Origin: Schistocerca nitens
Taxonomy: Eukaryota > Arthropoda > Insecta > Orthoptera > Acrididae
Direction of reading: 5' to 3'
Assembly (NCBI RefSeq): GCF_023898315.1
Contig: NC_064615.1
Coordinates: 736,419,450 to 736,483,449 of the forward strand
DNA length: 64,000 bases
Below, one piece after another: positions 32,175 to 43,256 of the stretch. The notes below the pieces were generated by a model that saw nothing but the letters and a program-made list of their open reading frames with translations, searched no databases and was not told where the DNA came from. Position numbers and translations under genes: made by a program. How positions within the stretch are numbered: position 1 is the first letter of the stretch; every line of letters begins with the position of its first letter.

Positions 32175-33465
32175 TTTATTTTCGATTCCTCAATCCTCTG
32201 TTTCCTCTGGCGTTGTGTGAAATGAAGTTAATAGCACTTGACGCTCGCTAAAATTAATATCTGTCACTGAAAACGCCTGATCATTACTGCGACAACAGAC
32301 CCCATCCGATTTTTCGATATTAGAGGAATAGTTGTGCTACGTACCTGAATCTGTTTATCGCTTTTATTGATACTGGTAGCCAATAAAACATTTATCATGA
32401 GAAATCTAGCCAGAATAGAGCCATTACATTCCCTGGGAAAAGCAAATTTTAACTGTCGATTTACTGAGATACCTGTATTGGTAAACAAGGTAAGAAATAC
32501 AGCTTCAACTCACATGTTATATATTACTACAATCTTGTAACAAAATTTTTTTGACAGGACCTAAATGACAAACGTAAAACATGTATTCTAGTAACTAAAA
32601 CATTACTGATGACTCGGATAGGTACAAATACACGACCTCTTCATATCTGATGATTTAAACGACATATAATGATTCTTCGTTTTGGGTTTTGCTCTCCTGG
32701 TCGTTAATAAACACATGAACATATCAACTGCGTAGTGAATCTGGTAAGTGCTGCAAAGTTGATTTACTCCACATACCATCATGCCACCTATGCCGTGTCT
32801 CACAGAAAAGAGAACGGTTATGGATTTTCGAGCTTTGTAATATTTTTATGTACATTAATGCCAGAATAGTGTATCGGCAAATTGTAATACATGAAACATG
32901 TACACGTGAACAGTAAAAGACACTATGTATAGATATCAATATCTCCATTACAAGAAGATGTCTCTGGTTGCAGTCAACAATAAAAAAATCTTATTTTAAA
33001 TTATAAGAACAATATGGCGTTTCTCTGGAAAATAATTCGGCTCTGATTCAAATGTAATTTTGGAATTTCTGTATTGATTTCGGTTTTCCTATAGTAATGA
33101 ATTTTATAAAGGATTACACGAGCGTCAAAAACGGAAAATGGCACTCACCCGGGACAAGATTTCCATACGCAAACAGGAAAAAAAAAAAAAAACAGAAACA
33201 CAAGAGTACAGGAAGAAAGTAAAAAATTTACTTCCAGGTTTCCTGATATATTTGGCTTTAAGAACGTCGTTCGTAAAACTAGCAGCAGTTGGACGACACT
33301 GCAGTACTCCATTTGTCTTGACAACGGTTAACCATTCGAGAGATATTTCAGATAATACTCATTTATTTTTCCGTATCAGTTGCACACCATTTTAATTCGA
33401 TTACATGTTTCGATCACTCTGGATGATCTTCAGATAAGTAACTGCGTCAGCAACGCGTCTTGTCT
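32175..33465. other. Intergenic, nothing recognised
   Basis: Between the two esterase genes. Short open frames only. TACATGTTTCGATCACTC at 33402 and its near mirror GATGATCTTCAGA look like a small inverted motif of a transposon end, but no partner was found. Confidence 0.4.
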
Positions 33466-33469
33466 TCTC

Positions 33470-34560
33470 AGAACAACATATCAGAGTACATTTGAGAAAT
33501 GTCCTGATGGAACCGCACTCCGTGTTCGTTAATAGCGGCGCCAAGATTGACCAGGAAGAAGTCGAAATGATCAATCAAGAAATGTAGTTAAAGTGACGTA
33601 CTAAATTCCATGAATTGGTATGGTCTCAGTAGTTCTGGTGCAATATCGCAGTAGTTATCTACCCTACTCCCGCCTAAGAAGATTTAGCAGGAATTTCTTA
33701 AGGACAGCCATGCAGTTCTTTCAACATCACTCAACAAATCAAGGAAATGTTCATGAGACATTATTTCGCTTTTTTCGATCCTACAAATACTCTTTCCTAC
33801 AGCTTTATTTAATTTATCCGTGGAAACTTCTCTCGCAAGTGCATGAATGTAGGTGAAGATTTGTCCATAGTCCTCACAAAGTTTTTGACGAATTCCAATT
33901 TAATGTCAAGCGGTGGTAGATACACTTATTTGGGTTCAACAAGAGGAATATTTGGAATATTTACATTATTCCATCCAAGTAGTAGTTCGTTCCGAACAGG
34001 TCATCTTTCTCTCATAACAGTATTTTGTTCCTGTCTCTTCTGTCCCAGTCGCATACAAGGTATCAGTGCTTTTGTGCCTGAACTGCAAGCCAAGAAGACC
34101 TACAGTTACCTTGAGATCTCCTCATACTGGTCATCGTGTTTCTAATACTGGATAAGTGTCAGTAGCATTTTATGCTCGTAGTTCTCATACGTCTCCTTCA
34201 GATTAACTTAGGAGCAGTCGGACCACAAGGAAAGTTGTTCCCATTGCGGAGAAGTATTTCCTTCAGATTGATTTTGCTGGAAACTACATACAAGAGCCGC
34301 TCATTTACACTGAAATCATGACCGAAAGTCTCCATTAAGAACTAGACATCATTACAAAAGATCATGTCACCTTCCCGGAAGAACACTAAGAAAAAAAGAG
34401 CATCGAGATACGACACATCTACTTTCGCAACGCAAGAAGGTTCCACTATTTTTTGACGCTGAAAGCTCAGCCTGTGCTTCGACAAATTTAAATCATGAAC
34501 AAGACCAGCGGAAATCACATAGGCCAATCATAAGACACTGAAACAAATGAATTCAGTTGC
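33470..34560 (-). pseudogene. Decayed copy of a dispersed arthropod protein family
   Basis: Read on the minus strand across many frame changes, the pieces appear in order. LVHDLNLSKHRLSFQ and REGDMIFCNDV come first, then NFPCGPTAPKLI and NIPLVEPKKVYLPPLHIKLEF with FVRTMDKSS. Further on are EHFLDLLSD, then HFDFFLVNLGAAINEHGVRF and HQDISQM. I recognise this order from a widely repeated uncharacterised protein of insects and cnidarians (PLHIKLGLMKNFVKA ... NLGAVSDEHGERFHQDI). It is presumably transposon-borne, but I cannot name the element. No intact frame remains. Confidence 0.6.
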
Positions 34561-36129
34561 ATATTTCAGAAGTACATTCATTGAAAACGGAAATGGATTA
34601 CAGTCCAAACTGTATAAATCTATTTAATCCGTGAACTGTGCGAAAAATGCAAAAGCACTATTAGCTACCAGTAAAGACAGAGTACCATGTTGTTGATGCT
34701 CCTCGCTTGCAATAAGTCCAAGGGTATCATTTACGGCTTCGAAACCCTACAATATCTGCCCTCTCAATTTCCGGTTGCTACTACAACGGAGCAGACGCGT
34801 GTAAACATATCGGTCACGAGAGCGACCCCTGCTTGGCATGTGGATGGAGTATTGTTTCTTATTTGTATTTGCGCTTTAGTACCCAATTTCGTGTATTGTA
34901 ACTGCTCAGCGGCGGTAAATGGAGCGAACAACGTGGTTCCCTTTTCCTTCCTTTGTTTCACGGTATTGTCTGTTTTGTAGGTTTTGTTGGTACTGGCTAC
35001 ATATACTCATAATTCACTTCACATCTTTTATCGCTATAAAATAAACTTCCGTACAAAAAATAGCTTATAAATCAATTTTAACCAACTCCACGTTCTGGCC
35101 ATGATAGGTCATTCAGAAGCAACCGGTCGCTGTGTCATTATCTGCGAATAGCGTCTTTCATATGCGGTTAGCACGCCGATCTCTCGACCGTGGTCACTTA
35201 CCAAAGAAATGTGGCTGTGTAGTATACGACTAGACAAGAAGTTACCATTCCATCATCGATTAAGATTTGCTTCGTATATGGTTATATGGTACATTCATCA
35301 ATTGCAGACCACTTGGATATCACCGGATAACGTACTTTGTTACATTTTAACTCTCCCGGTTCTCTTCAGCTCGAATCATGTATCTCATAGTAGCCTTCTA
35401 AATCACTCAGCAAAGTTTACCTTTCGGTATTTGCAAAACATTTTTAATGATAACCTGGCTGCTGTCGAACAGTAAAAGATAGCTTTGCTCGTTTAGTAGC
35501 CGTTCGAACGTTTTTCGCATTATGGCTGCCTGCATTTAAACAAAGCAACAGACACAAAGTGAAAGAGGAAAATATCTGCAAACATAATGTCGCAAGGCTT
35601 TGTGAACTGCTCAGCTGCCATCTGGTATCGCGCTTCGCCAACATTCATGTTCTTTTTTTCACTGTGTTATGAACAATCGTTTGGTTTCTTCTCAAACGCG
35701 AGCTATTAGCTAACTGACACTAATTCTCGTTAACACGAGTCTACAACATGCGATAACCCCAAAAATACATCGAACGGCTTAGTTAAAGTTGGACTCGACT
35801 CTAGCCTACATTATTCGAACATTTAAACATAGATTCGTTGGCTATCCTTTGTATAGCTTGCTGCTTGAAGCAAACTATGCAGTTATTTAGTGTCGTCCAA
35901 CGCTGCAGCATGGTACTAACACCCTGTCAGAACCTTGTTATGTAAGCACGTCGGACAAAAATTAGTCATTCTCAGCAGATATCACGCTGATGCATGTAAT
36001 ACCGACCCTAGCTTTGATGACAGCCTTAATTGGAAGAGAAAAAGAACCCGTAAGTTTTTTCAGATACCATATCCGCTATTAGACACTCATTGATGGATAT
36101 AACCCTTAGAGATGTCAAATTGTAGTGAT
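34561..36129. other. Intergenic, nothing recognised
   Basis: No supported gene or repeat. The + frame 34687-34980 is open for 97 codons without a recognised domain. Confidence 0.4.
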
Positions 36130-37300
36130 GCTGATACGTTTCAACAGCTGTTCCACATTGTCCAAATAACCAGGACCCTTCCTATGCGATTAAGATCAGG
36201 TGTTAATGATACAGTCGACGGGCATGAGTGCTCGTCAGCCAAGAAGGTATGCTTGCAGTCCTGTGAGTGCAGCCCTGGGAGCACAGCTGTTGTCATCTTG
36301 AAATACCTGTATGTCCACAGTATACTCATCACAGAAATATATGTGAAAGGGTAACAATACGTCACCGAGGACGTTGCAATAAACATCGTGGTTCATTTTT
36401 CTAGCACCTGAATGAACGGACCCAAGTCATGCTACAAGATACATCCTCAAAACGTCACAGAACCACATCCGGTCTGATCTGCAACCTCCACACACTGCTG
36501 GTTAAACGTCCCTCTTGGGCCGTCGCTGGGCTCGACGCTTTGCATCGTTCGAACTCTGGCAGAATCACATCTCATCGCATCGGGCCACGAGCATCCAGAC
36601 ACCTGCTCTCCAGTTTCTGTTGCTGACCCACTTAAAACGTACAGTTTTATATTGCACTGTGGACAGTGGCCTTTTACGAGGTTCTCGACCTCATATATAC
36701 ATTGCGTATAGTGACGTTCGCTACGTTCGCTTCAAAACTGACAGAGATGTACCTGCATTCATTGACAAACAATCGTCATACAACACCTGAACTTTTGCAG
36801 CTATTCAAAACACTCACTGTACTGACAAACGATGTTTGAAACTATAGCCACACGTTGGCAATTCTAGGCTACAGTCATACGGCGCAATGTTACAACTGAA
36901 GGTAAAATTGTGTTGTCTGAAACCAATTGTCAGTGACATTTTTTTTTTGTAACCACTGCCCTTACACGCCGTGTTATGCGGCTGCAATTTGAACACCCTT
37001 CCTTGGTTTCCTTGGGAGAGGCGTTGGACGGAGCGTCTCGATGTATCAACAGAGCGGGCGACCTCGTTCACAGTTTTGTCACGGACACCTTTAAAAACTG
37101 CAGTTTCTTTCTGTCATTCTGTTGTGTCTCCAAGTAGACCTGTCTTACTGCACCAGTTCCATGCAATCGACTGTAACACGCACTTCAACGCAATTACTTA
37201 TACGACCGCGATGGAAGGTCACGTGACTCTCCGCTGCGAGTTCTACGCCACCTACAGCGCTTCGAGGCGAACAGTCTGCTCATTTAAGGATTGACATTTT
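36130..37300 (-). pseudogene. Decayed Tc1/mariner-like transposase
   Basis: The minus strand shows, in order, KGVRDKTVNEVARSVDTSRR with SVQRL (N-terminal HTH, about 37100-37020), and VFQDDNSCAPRAALTGLQAY (second catalytic Asp block, about 36310-36255). In another frame comes SLTPDLNRIGRVLVIW, equivalent to SPDLNPIExVWD but with the Glu lost. Stops and frameshifts are many. A 145-bp repeat unit lies in the middle at 36766-36910. Confidence 0.6.
36766..36910 (+). repeat. Direct repeat unit 1 (145 bp)
   Basis: Identical to 37418-37562 except for three substitutions (GCAGCT/GCAACT, CACTCAC/CATTCAC, GCGCAA/GCGCCA). Confidence 0.9.
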
Positions 37301-37417
37301 CTCTGTTGACCGTACATTATTCTTCCGAAACTAAAGACGTAGATTCTGAATAATTCGAAAGACTAAGCATTCCAATAGTACACAAACGCAATGGAACACC
37401 ACGTTTAAATAATGAAT

Positions 37418-37562
37418 CAAACAATCGTCATACAACACCTGAACTTTTGCAACTATTCAAAACATTCACTGTACTGACAAACGATGTTTGAAACTATAGC
37501 CACACGTTGGCAATTCTAGGCTACAGTCATACGGCGCCATGTTACAACTGAAGGTAAAATTG
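37418..37562 (+). repeat. Direct repeat unit 2 (145 bp)
   Basis: Second copy, 652 bp downstream of the first in the same orientation. The flanks differ completely, so the unit is either duplicated or a short mobile repeat. Confidence 0.9.
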
Positions 37563-38755
37563 ATACCACTCTTCAAAAGGTGGATCATACGCTAATGTCC
37601 CGTCAACGCCGGCGTCATTGGAGATGGAGCACAAGCACAAGTTGGAAAACTATCAGCACCACACATACTCGTATACATTCACAGTAATATTTCTGTTTTT
37701 TTTCGTTCTTTCTCATATTCCCTGGTGCCAAGTGAGCCTACGTAACTTGCGGAACGATGATAAAAATTTTAAAAAATTAAAGCAATTAAGGTATTAGATT
37801 TCTGACGTTGTACAGATATGAGTAAAACTACGTAGAGTGGTGAAAAATTTCCAAAAAAATAAAAAAAGCGTGTCACAAGGTAGTCTTTCAGCTTGTATTT
37901 CCACTATTTCGGTTCTTTAGAGAAAGAAAGTGGCGATTCAGAGTCAAATATTTCGATATAGTGGTTAAGGAAGTGTTACTCATGCGAAATTTCCTTTTTT
38001 AAGAGCAGTGTTCACTTAGTGGATACTGCGATCCTGCTGAATGATTTAATTTTGGTAACGAGAATTTCCAAGAGGAGGCATATACATAGGAGGGGCAGCG
38101 TCAAAATTCCGAGTCTCTTGAGCAAAGGACCAAATGAAGTTTGTGAACTATTCTGGAGATCGTTCTGACTTCTCTCTTTCGCTAAAAATATTCACATTTA
38201 ATGTAAAAAGCTGCAAAATGCCAAACATATGCAGCTGAGCAATGTAAACAAGCTTTCGTGTTTCAGTGTCAGTGAAGGCAGCATCACTCCGTTTCGACTG
38301 ATTGATTATTTGATTACCTAGTGGCAATAAAATTTACTTTGTAAGGGAATTCTGTATTAAAATCTATAGACATCATTTTGTTGCAGCTAAATGATAGTTT
38401 GTTCTCTGCATTCCACCCGCTGATCTTACCAACCACTCTATTTCCAAGGCGTCTAAGACCGCGCGGCGCTAGATACGGAACAAACTATTCTAGGGTATGT
38501 TCTTTAATTTAGTAACTTACTTAAAAGTGTAGCCCCGTTTCACAGAATCAAATGTTCTGTTAAATCAAAGACAATATCTATCACACTCAGCTTTTCAGTT
38601 AATGCAGTAAGTTCCCCAAAAACAAAAAAAACACATTACCTTTTCTGTTCATGATGATTTTCTGAAATGGCGAGGCGGACATCAAAATACGTGTACTAAG
38701 ATGTATCAGCCTTTTCCAGAAACCTTCAGAAACGCTGATGGTACAGAAATTTCTC
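37563..38755. other. Intergenic, nothing recognised
   Basis: No supported feature. Confidence 0.4.
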
Positions 38756-38763
38756 TGTCTCTG

Positions 38764-38846
<83 letters not shown>

Positions 38847-38933
38847 CACTGGCTCTCTCTTTGTGGCTGTGTGTTTGTGTGTGTATGTGTTTGTGTATGT
38901 TTGTATGTATATGATATGTGCCCGTGCTCTAGC

Positions 38934-38972
<39 letters not shown>

Positions 38973-38990
38973 TGTGTCTGTGTGTGTCTT
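38756..38990. repeat. Compound microsatellite TC-CA ... TG
   Basis: TC repeats at 38757-38805, CA repeats at 38806-38842 and TG-rich repeats at 38868-38990. Open frames here are low-complexity artefacts. Confidence 0.95.
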
Positions 38991-39619
38991 TCCTCCTTTT
39001 TATAAACTGGTACTACAACGAAATATTTTAATATCTCTGGAAACTGAATGATCTGAAAGAAACGGTCCAAAGATGGTTTTGAACATCACAACTGCATGCT
39101 CTTCTGATACTCATAAAGCTATTTGGTATTTCATGATGCCCATGTGAGTCCATACTGTTCACTTATTTAACAATTGCTTCAAATTTCTTCTTAATGCTTC
39201 TTGTAGCTGTATGATACATAACTACATTGAAACACTACCTTATGACTGTTCAGTACCATCCTTATACCAACGACTCTTTCATTTAGCTTAGTAATATTAC
39301 CAGGCAATAGTTATCAAATACTTTGTCCACCTCTGTGAAATTAATATCACTTTCATTCTCCTACAGAAAACGCATAATAGGATAGCACCCAACTTATAAC
39401 CTGATGTATCTTTCATATTTGACCATGTCCTTTTAATTTTGTTCTCATAGTTTCAAGTTCTCTAGCAAGCCTATTTATTTGGGGTAACGCGTCGTTTTAG
39501 CATGTCTAATGATAATGTTCAGTACTTTACAGTCTGACAGTAAGAAGAGTCGAGAAATGAAAGGTGTGCCATTTTACTCATTTTCGTTGACTTTTTCGAA
39601 TTTTGTTGGGAGAATTATT
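38991..39619. other. Intergenic, nothing recognised
   Basis: AT-rich with no readable domain on either strand. Confidence 0.4.
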
Positions 39620-40790
39620 TGAGAACAGCCGTTCTCCGTGTTAGGATGAGTGGTGCTAAGACAGTGTCCCGCAGTAGCAGATTTGCTCGGTTGTTGCAAA
39701 CTTGTGTGACAGTTATGTTCAACACATCGGTCCTTCACACTCTAAGGAATATATGATACGTCACAACTTCACATTGAGCCAGATGGTAACACCTATCAGC
39801 CTATAGATACAAATCAGAGTGATTTGGCTTCCTATAAATGGCATGTCCCAAAGTACTATCAACCGTTCTCCTGATCAACACATCACGGAAGGAAAGGCAA
39901 ACATCCTTTTCCACTTCCATCGTGAAGCGAATATTAGGGTGCACTGAATCCAGATGTTCTAAAAAGCCGTTTAAATTCTCACTTCCATGAGGCCAAATAG
40001 CAAAACTACCGTCTACATATCTGAAAAAACATACAATTTGAATGCCCCCTACTCCTAGGCATATTCCTCAGACTCTTCCATAAACAACTCCATCTGTTTT
40101 TTCGTGGTACTGGGTACTGAATAAAAAATAAGTGAAAGTAACACATCTTGAATAGGTTCGTTAATTCAACATCAGCCCTAACCTCAAGCAACCATAACAC
40201 ATAAAACAGAGGAATTCGAGCGCTGAAGAGAAAGACAACATCAAAACTTTCTAAAATATCAGTCTTTCAAACGCAGTCTCTCTGGTCAATTGAAGAAATC
40301 CGCCATATTCTTAATAGAATGCACAGACCGACCTGCTAGTGAGCTCAACAGACTGGCAAGATGTCTTGCTACACGGTATGTCGAAGGACGGATGTTACTG
40401 ACGATAAGCATAACGGGAACACTTTCCATGTGAATCTTTGGTAGATCACACACTCTAGGTGGGACAGCACAATAATAATTACGATTCTTGATAGTCTCCT
40501 ACGACTAGGAATCTTTCTTCAGGAGATTGTTAGCCTTTCTATCAATACTTTTTGTCGAGTCAGCACTGAATAAGATGGTAAAAACTGATCTTTTAAACGT
40601 AATCCTGCTTGTCCAACACAACTGTAGCGTTGCCCTTGTCCGTGGGTGAGATAGCAATATCAGTATCCACTGTGAGTGAAAGCAAAGTAGCCCTCTCAGC
40701 TGCTGTTATATTACTCTGTGGCGAAAGTGCCCATGTGTGTTATCTTTCCTCATATACTCGGCATAATGAGTTTTAAAGTTTCTTGCGAAG
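39620..40790 (-). pseudogene. Penelope-like reverse transcriptase, second subfamily
   Basis: Minus-strand pieces in the Penelope order are DIAISPTDKGNATVVLDKQD (about 40670-40600), and AVPPRVCDLPKIHMESVPVM with LIVSNIRPSTYRVARHLASL (about 40480-40360). Motif C is FRYVDGSFAIW at about 40020, with the second Asp changed to Gly. VHPNIRFTMEVEKDVCLSFR and LGHAIYRKPNHSDLYL run to about 39820. Motifs A and B are missing or unreadable. It is clearly diverged from the 20.8-24.1 kb element. No GIY-YIG part was found beyond 39620. Confidence 0.8.
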
Positions 40791-41312
40791 CGATGTCTAG
40801 TCGCACTTGCGCCTTGGAAATGACCTGGTGTGCACCTGTTGAAATATCAGCGTTATCGTAGACGTCGCATGGCTGTATTCACGTAAGTTACTTGAACATT
40901 AACTTATCCGCCATACCTTCTGTTGCTACGCATATGTGTAACTCAATTCATGTGACAGGTAGCTCGGCACATTAGTAATAGCAAAATTACAAGTAATGTA
41001 AGAAACGCCTGTTTCCGCAGTCGGTTTCAGCTTTATTAAAAGTACTTTTGAGTACAATGCTGTGTAACAGTGTAAAGAATGAAACAAAAAACGTTCGGGT
41101 AGCATTACATGGGCTTTATTGAAGGTTACAAACTAGTTTCTGCTGAAGATGTGATTTTTCAGTATATTTTTGATTTCTCACTATAATGCTCAGTATTTTT
41201 TATCCCAGGGAAGATGGACATAATGATTAACGCCTCCAGACACAACGTAACCAAACTAAACATCCACGTTATTTGTTGCATGTCAATCTGGATTTTGCAT
41301 CATCCAAACATA
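40791..41312. other. Intergenic, nothing recognised
   Basis: No supported feature. Confidence 0.4.
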
Positions 41313-42734
41313 CACTCCTGGAAATGGAAAAAAGAACACATTGACACCGGTGTGTGAGACCCACCATACTTGCTCCGGACACTGCGAGAGGGCTGTACAA
41401 GCAATGATCACACGCACGGCACAGCGGACACACCAGGAACCGCGGTGTTGGCCGTCGAATGGCGCTAGCTGCGCAGCATTTGTGCACCGCCGCCGTCAGT
41501 GTCAGCCAGTTTGCCGTGGCATACGGAGCTCCATCGCAGTCTTTAACACTGGTAGCATGCCGCGACAGCGTGGACGTGAACTGTATGTGCAGTTGACGGA
41601 CTTTGAGCGAGGGCGTATAGTGGGCATGCGGGAGGCCGGGTGGACGTACCGCCGAATTGCTCAACACGTGGGGCGTGAGATCTCCACAGTACATCGATGT
41701 TGTCGCCAGTGGTCGGCGGAAGGTGCACGTGCCCGTCGACCTGGGACCGGACCGCAGCGACGCACGGATGCACGCCAAGACCGTAGGATCCTACGCAGTG
41801 CCGTAGGGGACCGCACCACCACTTCCCAGCAAATTAGGGACACTGTTGCTCCTGGGGTATCGGCGAGGACCATTCGCAACCGTCTCCATGAAGCTGGGCT
41901 ACGGTCCCGCACACCGTTAGGCCGTCTTCCGCTCACGCCCCAACATCGTGCAGCCCGCCTCCAGTGGTGTCGCGACAGGCGTGAATGGAGGGACGAATGG
42001 AGACGTGTCGTCTTCAGCGATGAGAGCCGCTTCTGCCTTGGTGCCAATGATGGTCGTATGCGTGTTTGGCGCCGTGCAGGTGAGCGCCACAATCAGGACT
42101 GCATACGACCGAGGCACACAGGGCCAACACCTGGAATCATGGTGTGGGGAGCGATCTCCTACACTGGCCGTACACCACTGGTGATCGTCGAGGGGACACT
42201 GAATAGTGCACGGTACATCCAAACCGTCATCGAACCCATCGTTCTACCATTCCTAGACCGGCAAGGGAACTTGCTGTTCCAACAGGACAATGCACGTCCG
42301 CATGTATCCCGTGCCACCCAACGTGCTCTAGAAGGTGTAAGTCAACTACCCTGGCCAGCAAGATCTCCGGATCTGTCCCCCATTGAGCATGTTTGGGACT
42401 GGATGAAGCGTCGTCTCACGCAGTCTGCACGTCCAGCACGAACGCTGGTCCAACTGAGGCGCCAGGTGGAAATGGCATGGCAAGCCGTTCCACAGGACTA
42501 CATCCAGCATCTCTACGATCGTCTCCATGGGAGAATAGCAGCCTGCATTGCTGCGAAAGGTGGATATACACTGTACTAGTGCCGACATTGTGCATGCTCT
42601 GTTGCCTGTGTCTACGTGCCTGTGGTTCTGTCAGTGTGATCATGTGATGTATCTGACCCCAGGAATGTGTCAATAAAGTTTCCCCTTCCTGGGACAATGA
42701 ATTCACGGTGTTCTTATTTCAATTTCCAGGAGTT
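41313..42734 (+). mobile_element. Tc1-like transposon, 1422 bp, apparently complete
   Basis: TA target duplications at 41311-41312 and 42735-42736. TIRs start CACTCCTGGAAATGGAAAAA (left) and AACTCCTGGAAATTGAAATA (right, read inward), about 28 bp with few mismatches. One open transposase gene lies inside. It sits about 0.45 kb upstream of the esterase gene 2 start codon. Confidence 0.95.
41557..42579 (+). CDS. Tc1-like transposase, open, 340 aa
   Basis: A cut-and-paste transposase for the surrounding element. I choose the ATG at 41557 (MPRQRGRELYVQLTDFERGR) because the homologous N-terminus begins here; the frame is open further upstream only by chance through the 5' UTR. The HTH lies at about residues 25-55 (YRRIAQHVGREISTVHRCCR). 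A basic linker (about 60-75) and a second HTH half (RTIRNRLHEAGL) follow. The catalytic Asp is in VVFSDESRFCL, the second in FQQDNARPHVSR and the Glu in SPDLSPIEHVWDW. There are 32 residues between the last two, whereas 34 is usual for Tc1. It ends GYTLY. There are no internal stops or shifts and the length (340) is normal. Codon use is GC-rich compared with the flanks. It could be a recently active copy. Confidence 0.93.
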   Translation: MPRQRGRELYVQLTDFERGRIVGMREAGWTYRRIAQHVGREISTVHRCCRQWSAEGARARRPGTGPQRRTDARQDRRILRSAVGDRTTTSQQIRDTVAPGVSARTIRNRLHEAGLRSRTPLGRLPLTPQHRAARLQWCRDRREWRDEWRRVVFSDESRFCLGANDGRMRVWRRAGERHNQDCIRPRHTGPTPGIMVWGAISYTGRTPLVIVEGTLNSARYIQTVIEPIVLPFLDRQGNLLFQQDNARPHVSRATQRALEGVSQLPWPARSPDLSPIEHVWDWMKRRLTQSARPARTLVQLRRQVEMAWQAVPQDYIQHLYDRLHGRIAACIAAKGGYTLY

Positions 42735-42736
42735 TA

Positions 42737-43187
42737 TTTTCCATTCTAACATAAATTCTTTACCTGAAACGCATTTGTCGATGGTTACAACGCTAGAGAG
42801 ATATACTCACTTTAATTTAATTTCACTTTGTTTCGTAGAAACTGCCGTAATTTCTGTGATTTAAATCGACTTATACAATACGTTACAGAGTGTGATTTAT
42901 CTACTAATTGTCTTGTTGAAATAATGATAGACATCTCGGCAGTATAGCATAGAAGATACTGGAAGTTGCATCATAACGTGTCATTGGCGGCTCAGTTGAT
43001 TCAAAACGATAAATATCTTATCTGCCTTACTTCTACCTGTATAACGTATGATATTGGCTGAAATATGTTCCTCAGAGTCGTCGGATAAGTGATTTTTGAT
43101 AACAATGCTTATCTGTGAGGAAATACGAACACACCCTACGTTCAGTCAACAACCAGTAGCAATCTTAAGGAACCACGCAAGATCGAT
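42737..43187 (+). promoter_or_regulatory. Upstream region and 5' UTR of esterase gene 2
   Basis: An arthropod initiator-like TTCAGTC lies at 43141-43147, 41 bp before the start codon. No TATA box is seen 30 bp upstream, and no clear DPE. The promoter location is inferred from the start codon; the Tc1-like element ends only 450 bp upstream. Confidence 0.35.
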
Positions 43188-43256
43188 ATGAGCTCCACTC
43201 GAACCATTTATTTGGTGGCAACTTTATACTTTTGTCTGGCATCAGCTACGATATTG
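43188..43256 (+). CDS. Carboxylesterase gene 2, exon 1 (signal peptide)
   Basis: The ATG opens MSSTRTIYLVATLYFCLASA followed by TIL and the donor GTGAGT. It has a short polar N-terminus with one Arg, a hydrophobic core (IYLVATLYFCL) and a small-residue cleavage region (ASA), that is, a secretory signal peptide. It ends in phase 0, exactly as needed for exon 2 at 60391, which starts with the mature-protein strand AQEYVTVDIDAG. In this family the signal peptide is often alone in exon 1. The case for belonging together is phase, strand and content; no transcript evidence is available here. The 23-codon exon is too short to stand out as an open frame. Confidence 0.72.

Noticed and set aside
36112-37294. 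Several + strand open frames of 80-107 codons
   Set aside because: The minus strand shows transposase blocks in order; the + frames are shadows.
38701-39070. Open frames of 116 and 74 codons
   Set aside because: TC/CA/TG microsatellite translations.
41341-41556. N-terminal 72-codon extension of the open transposase frame
   Set aside because: It reads through the TIR and 5' UTR; homologous proteins start at MPRQRGRELY (41557).
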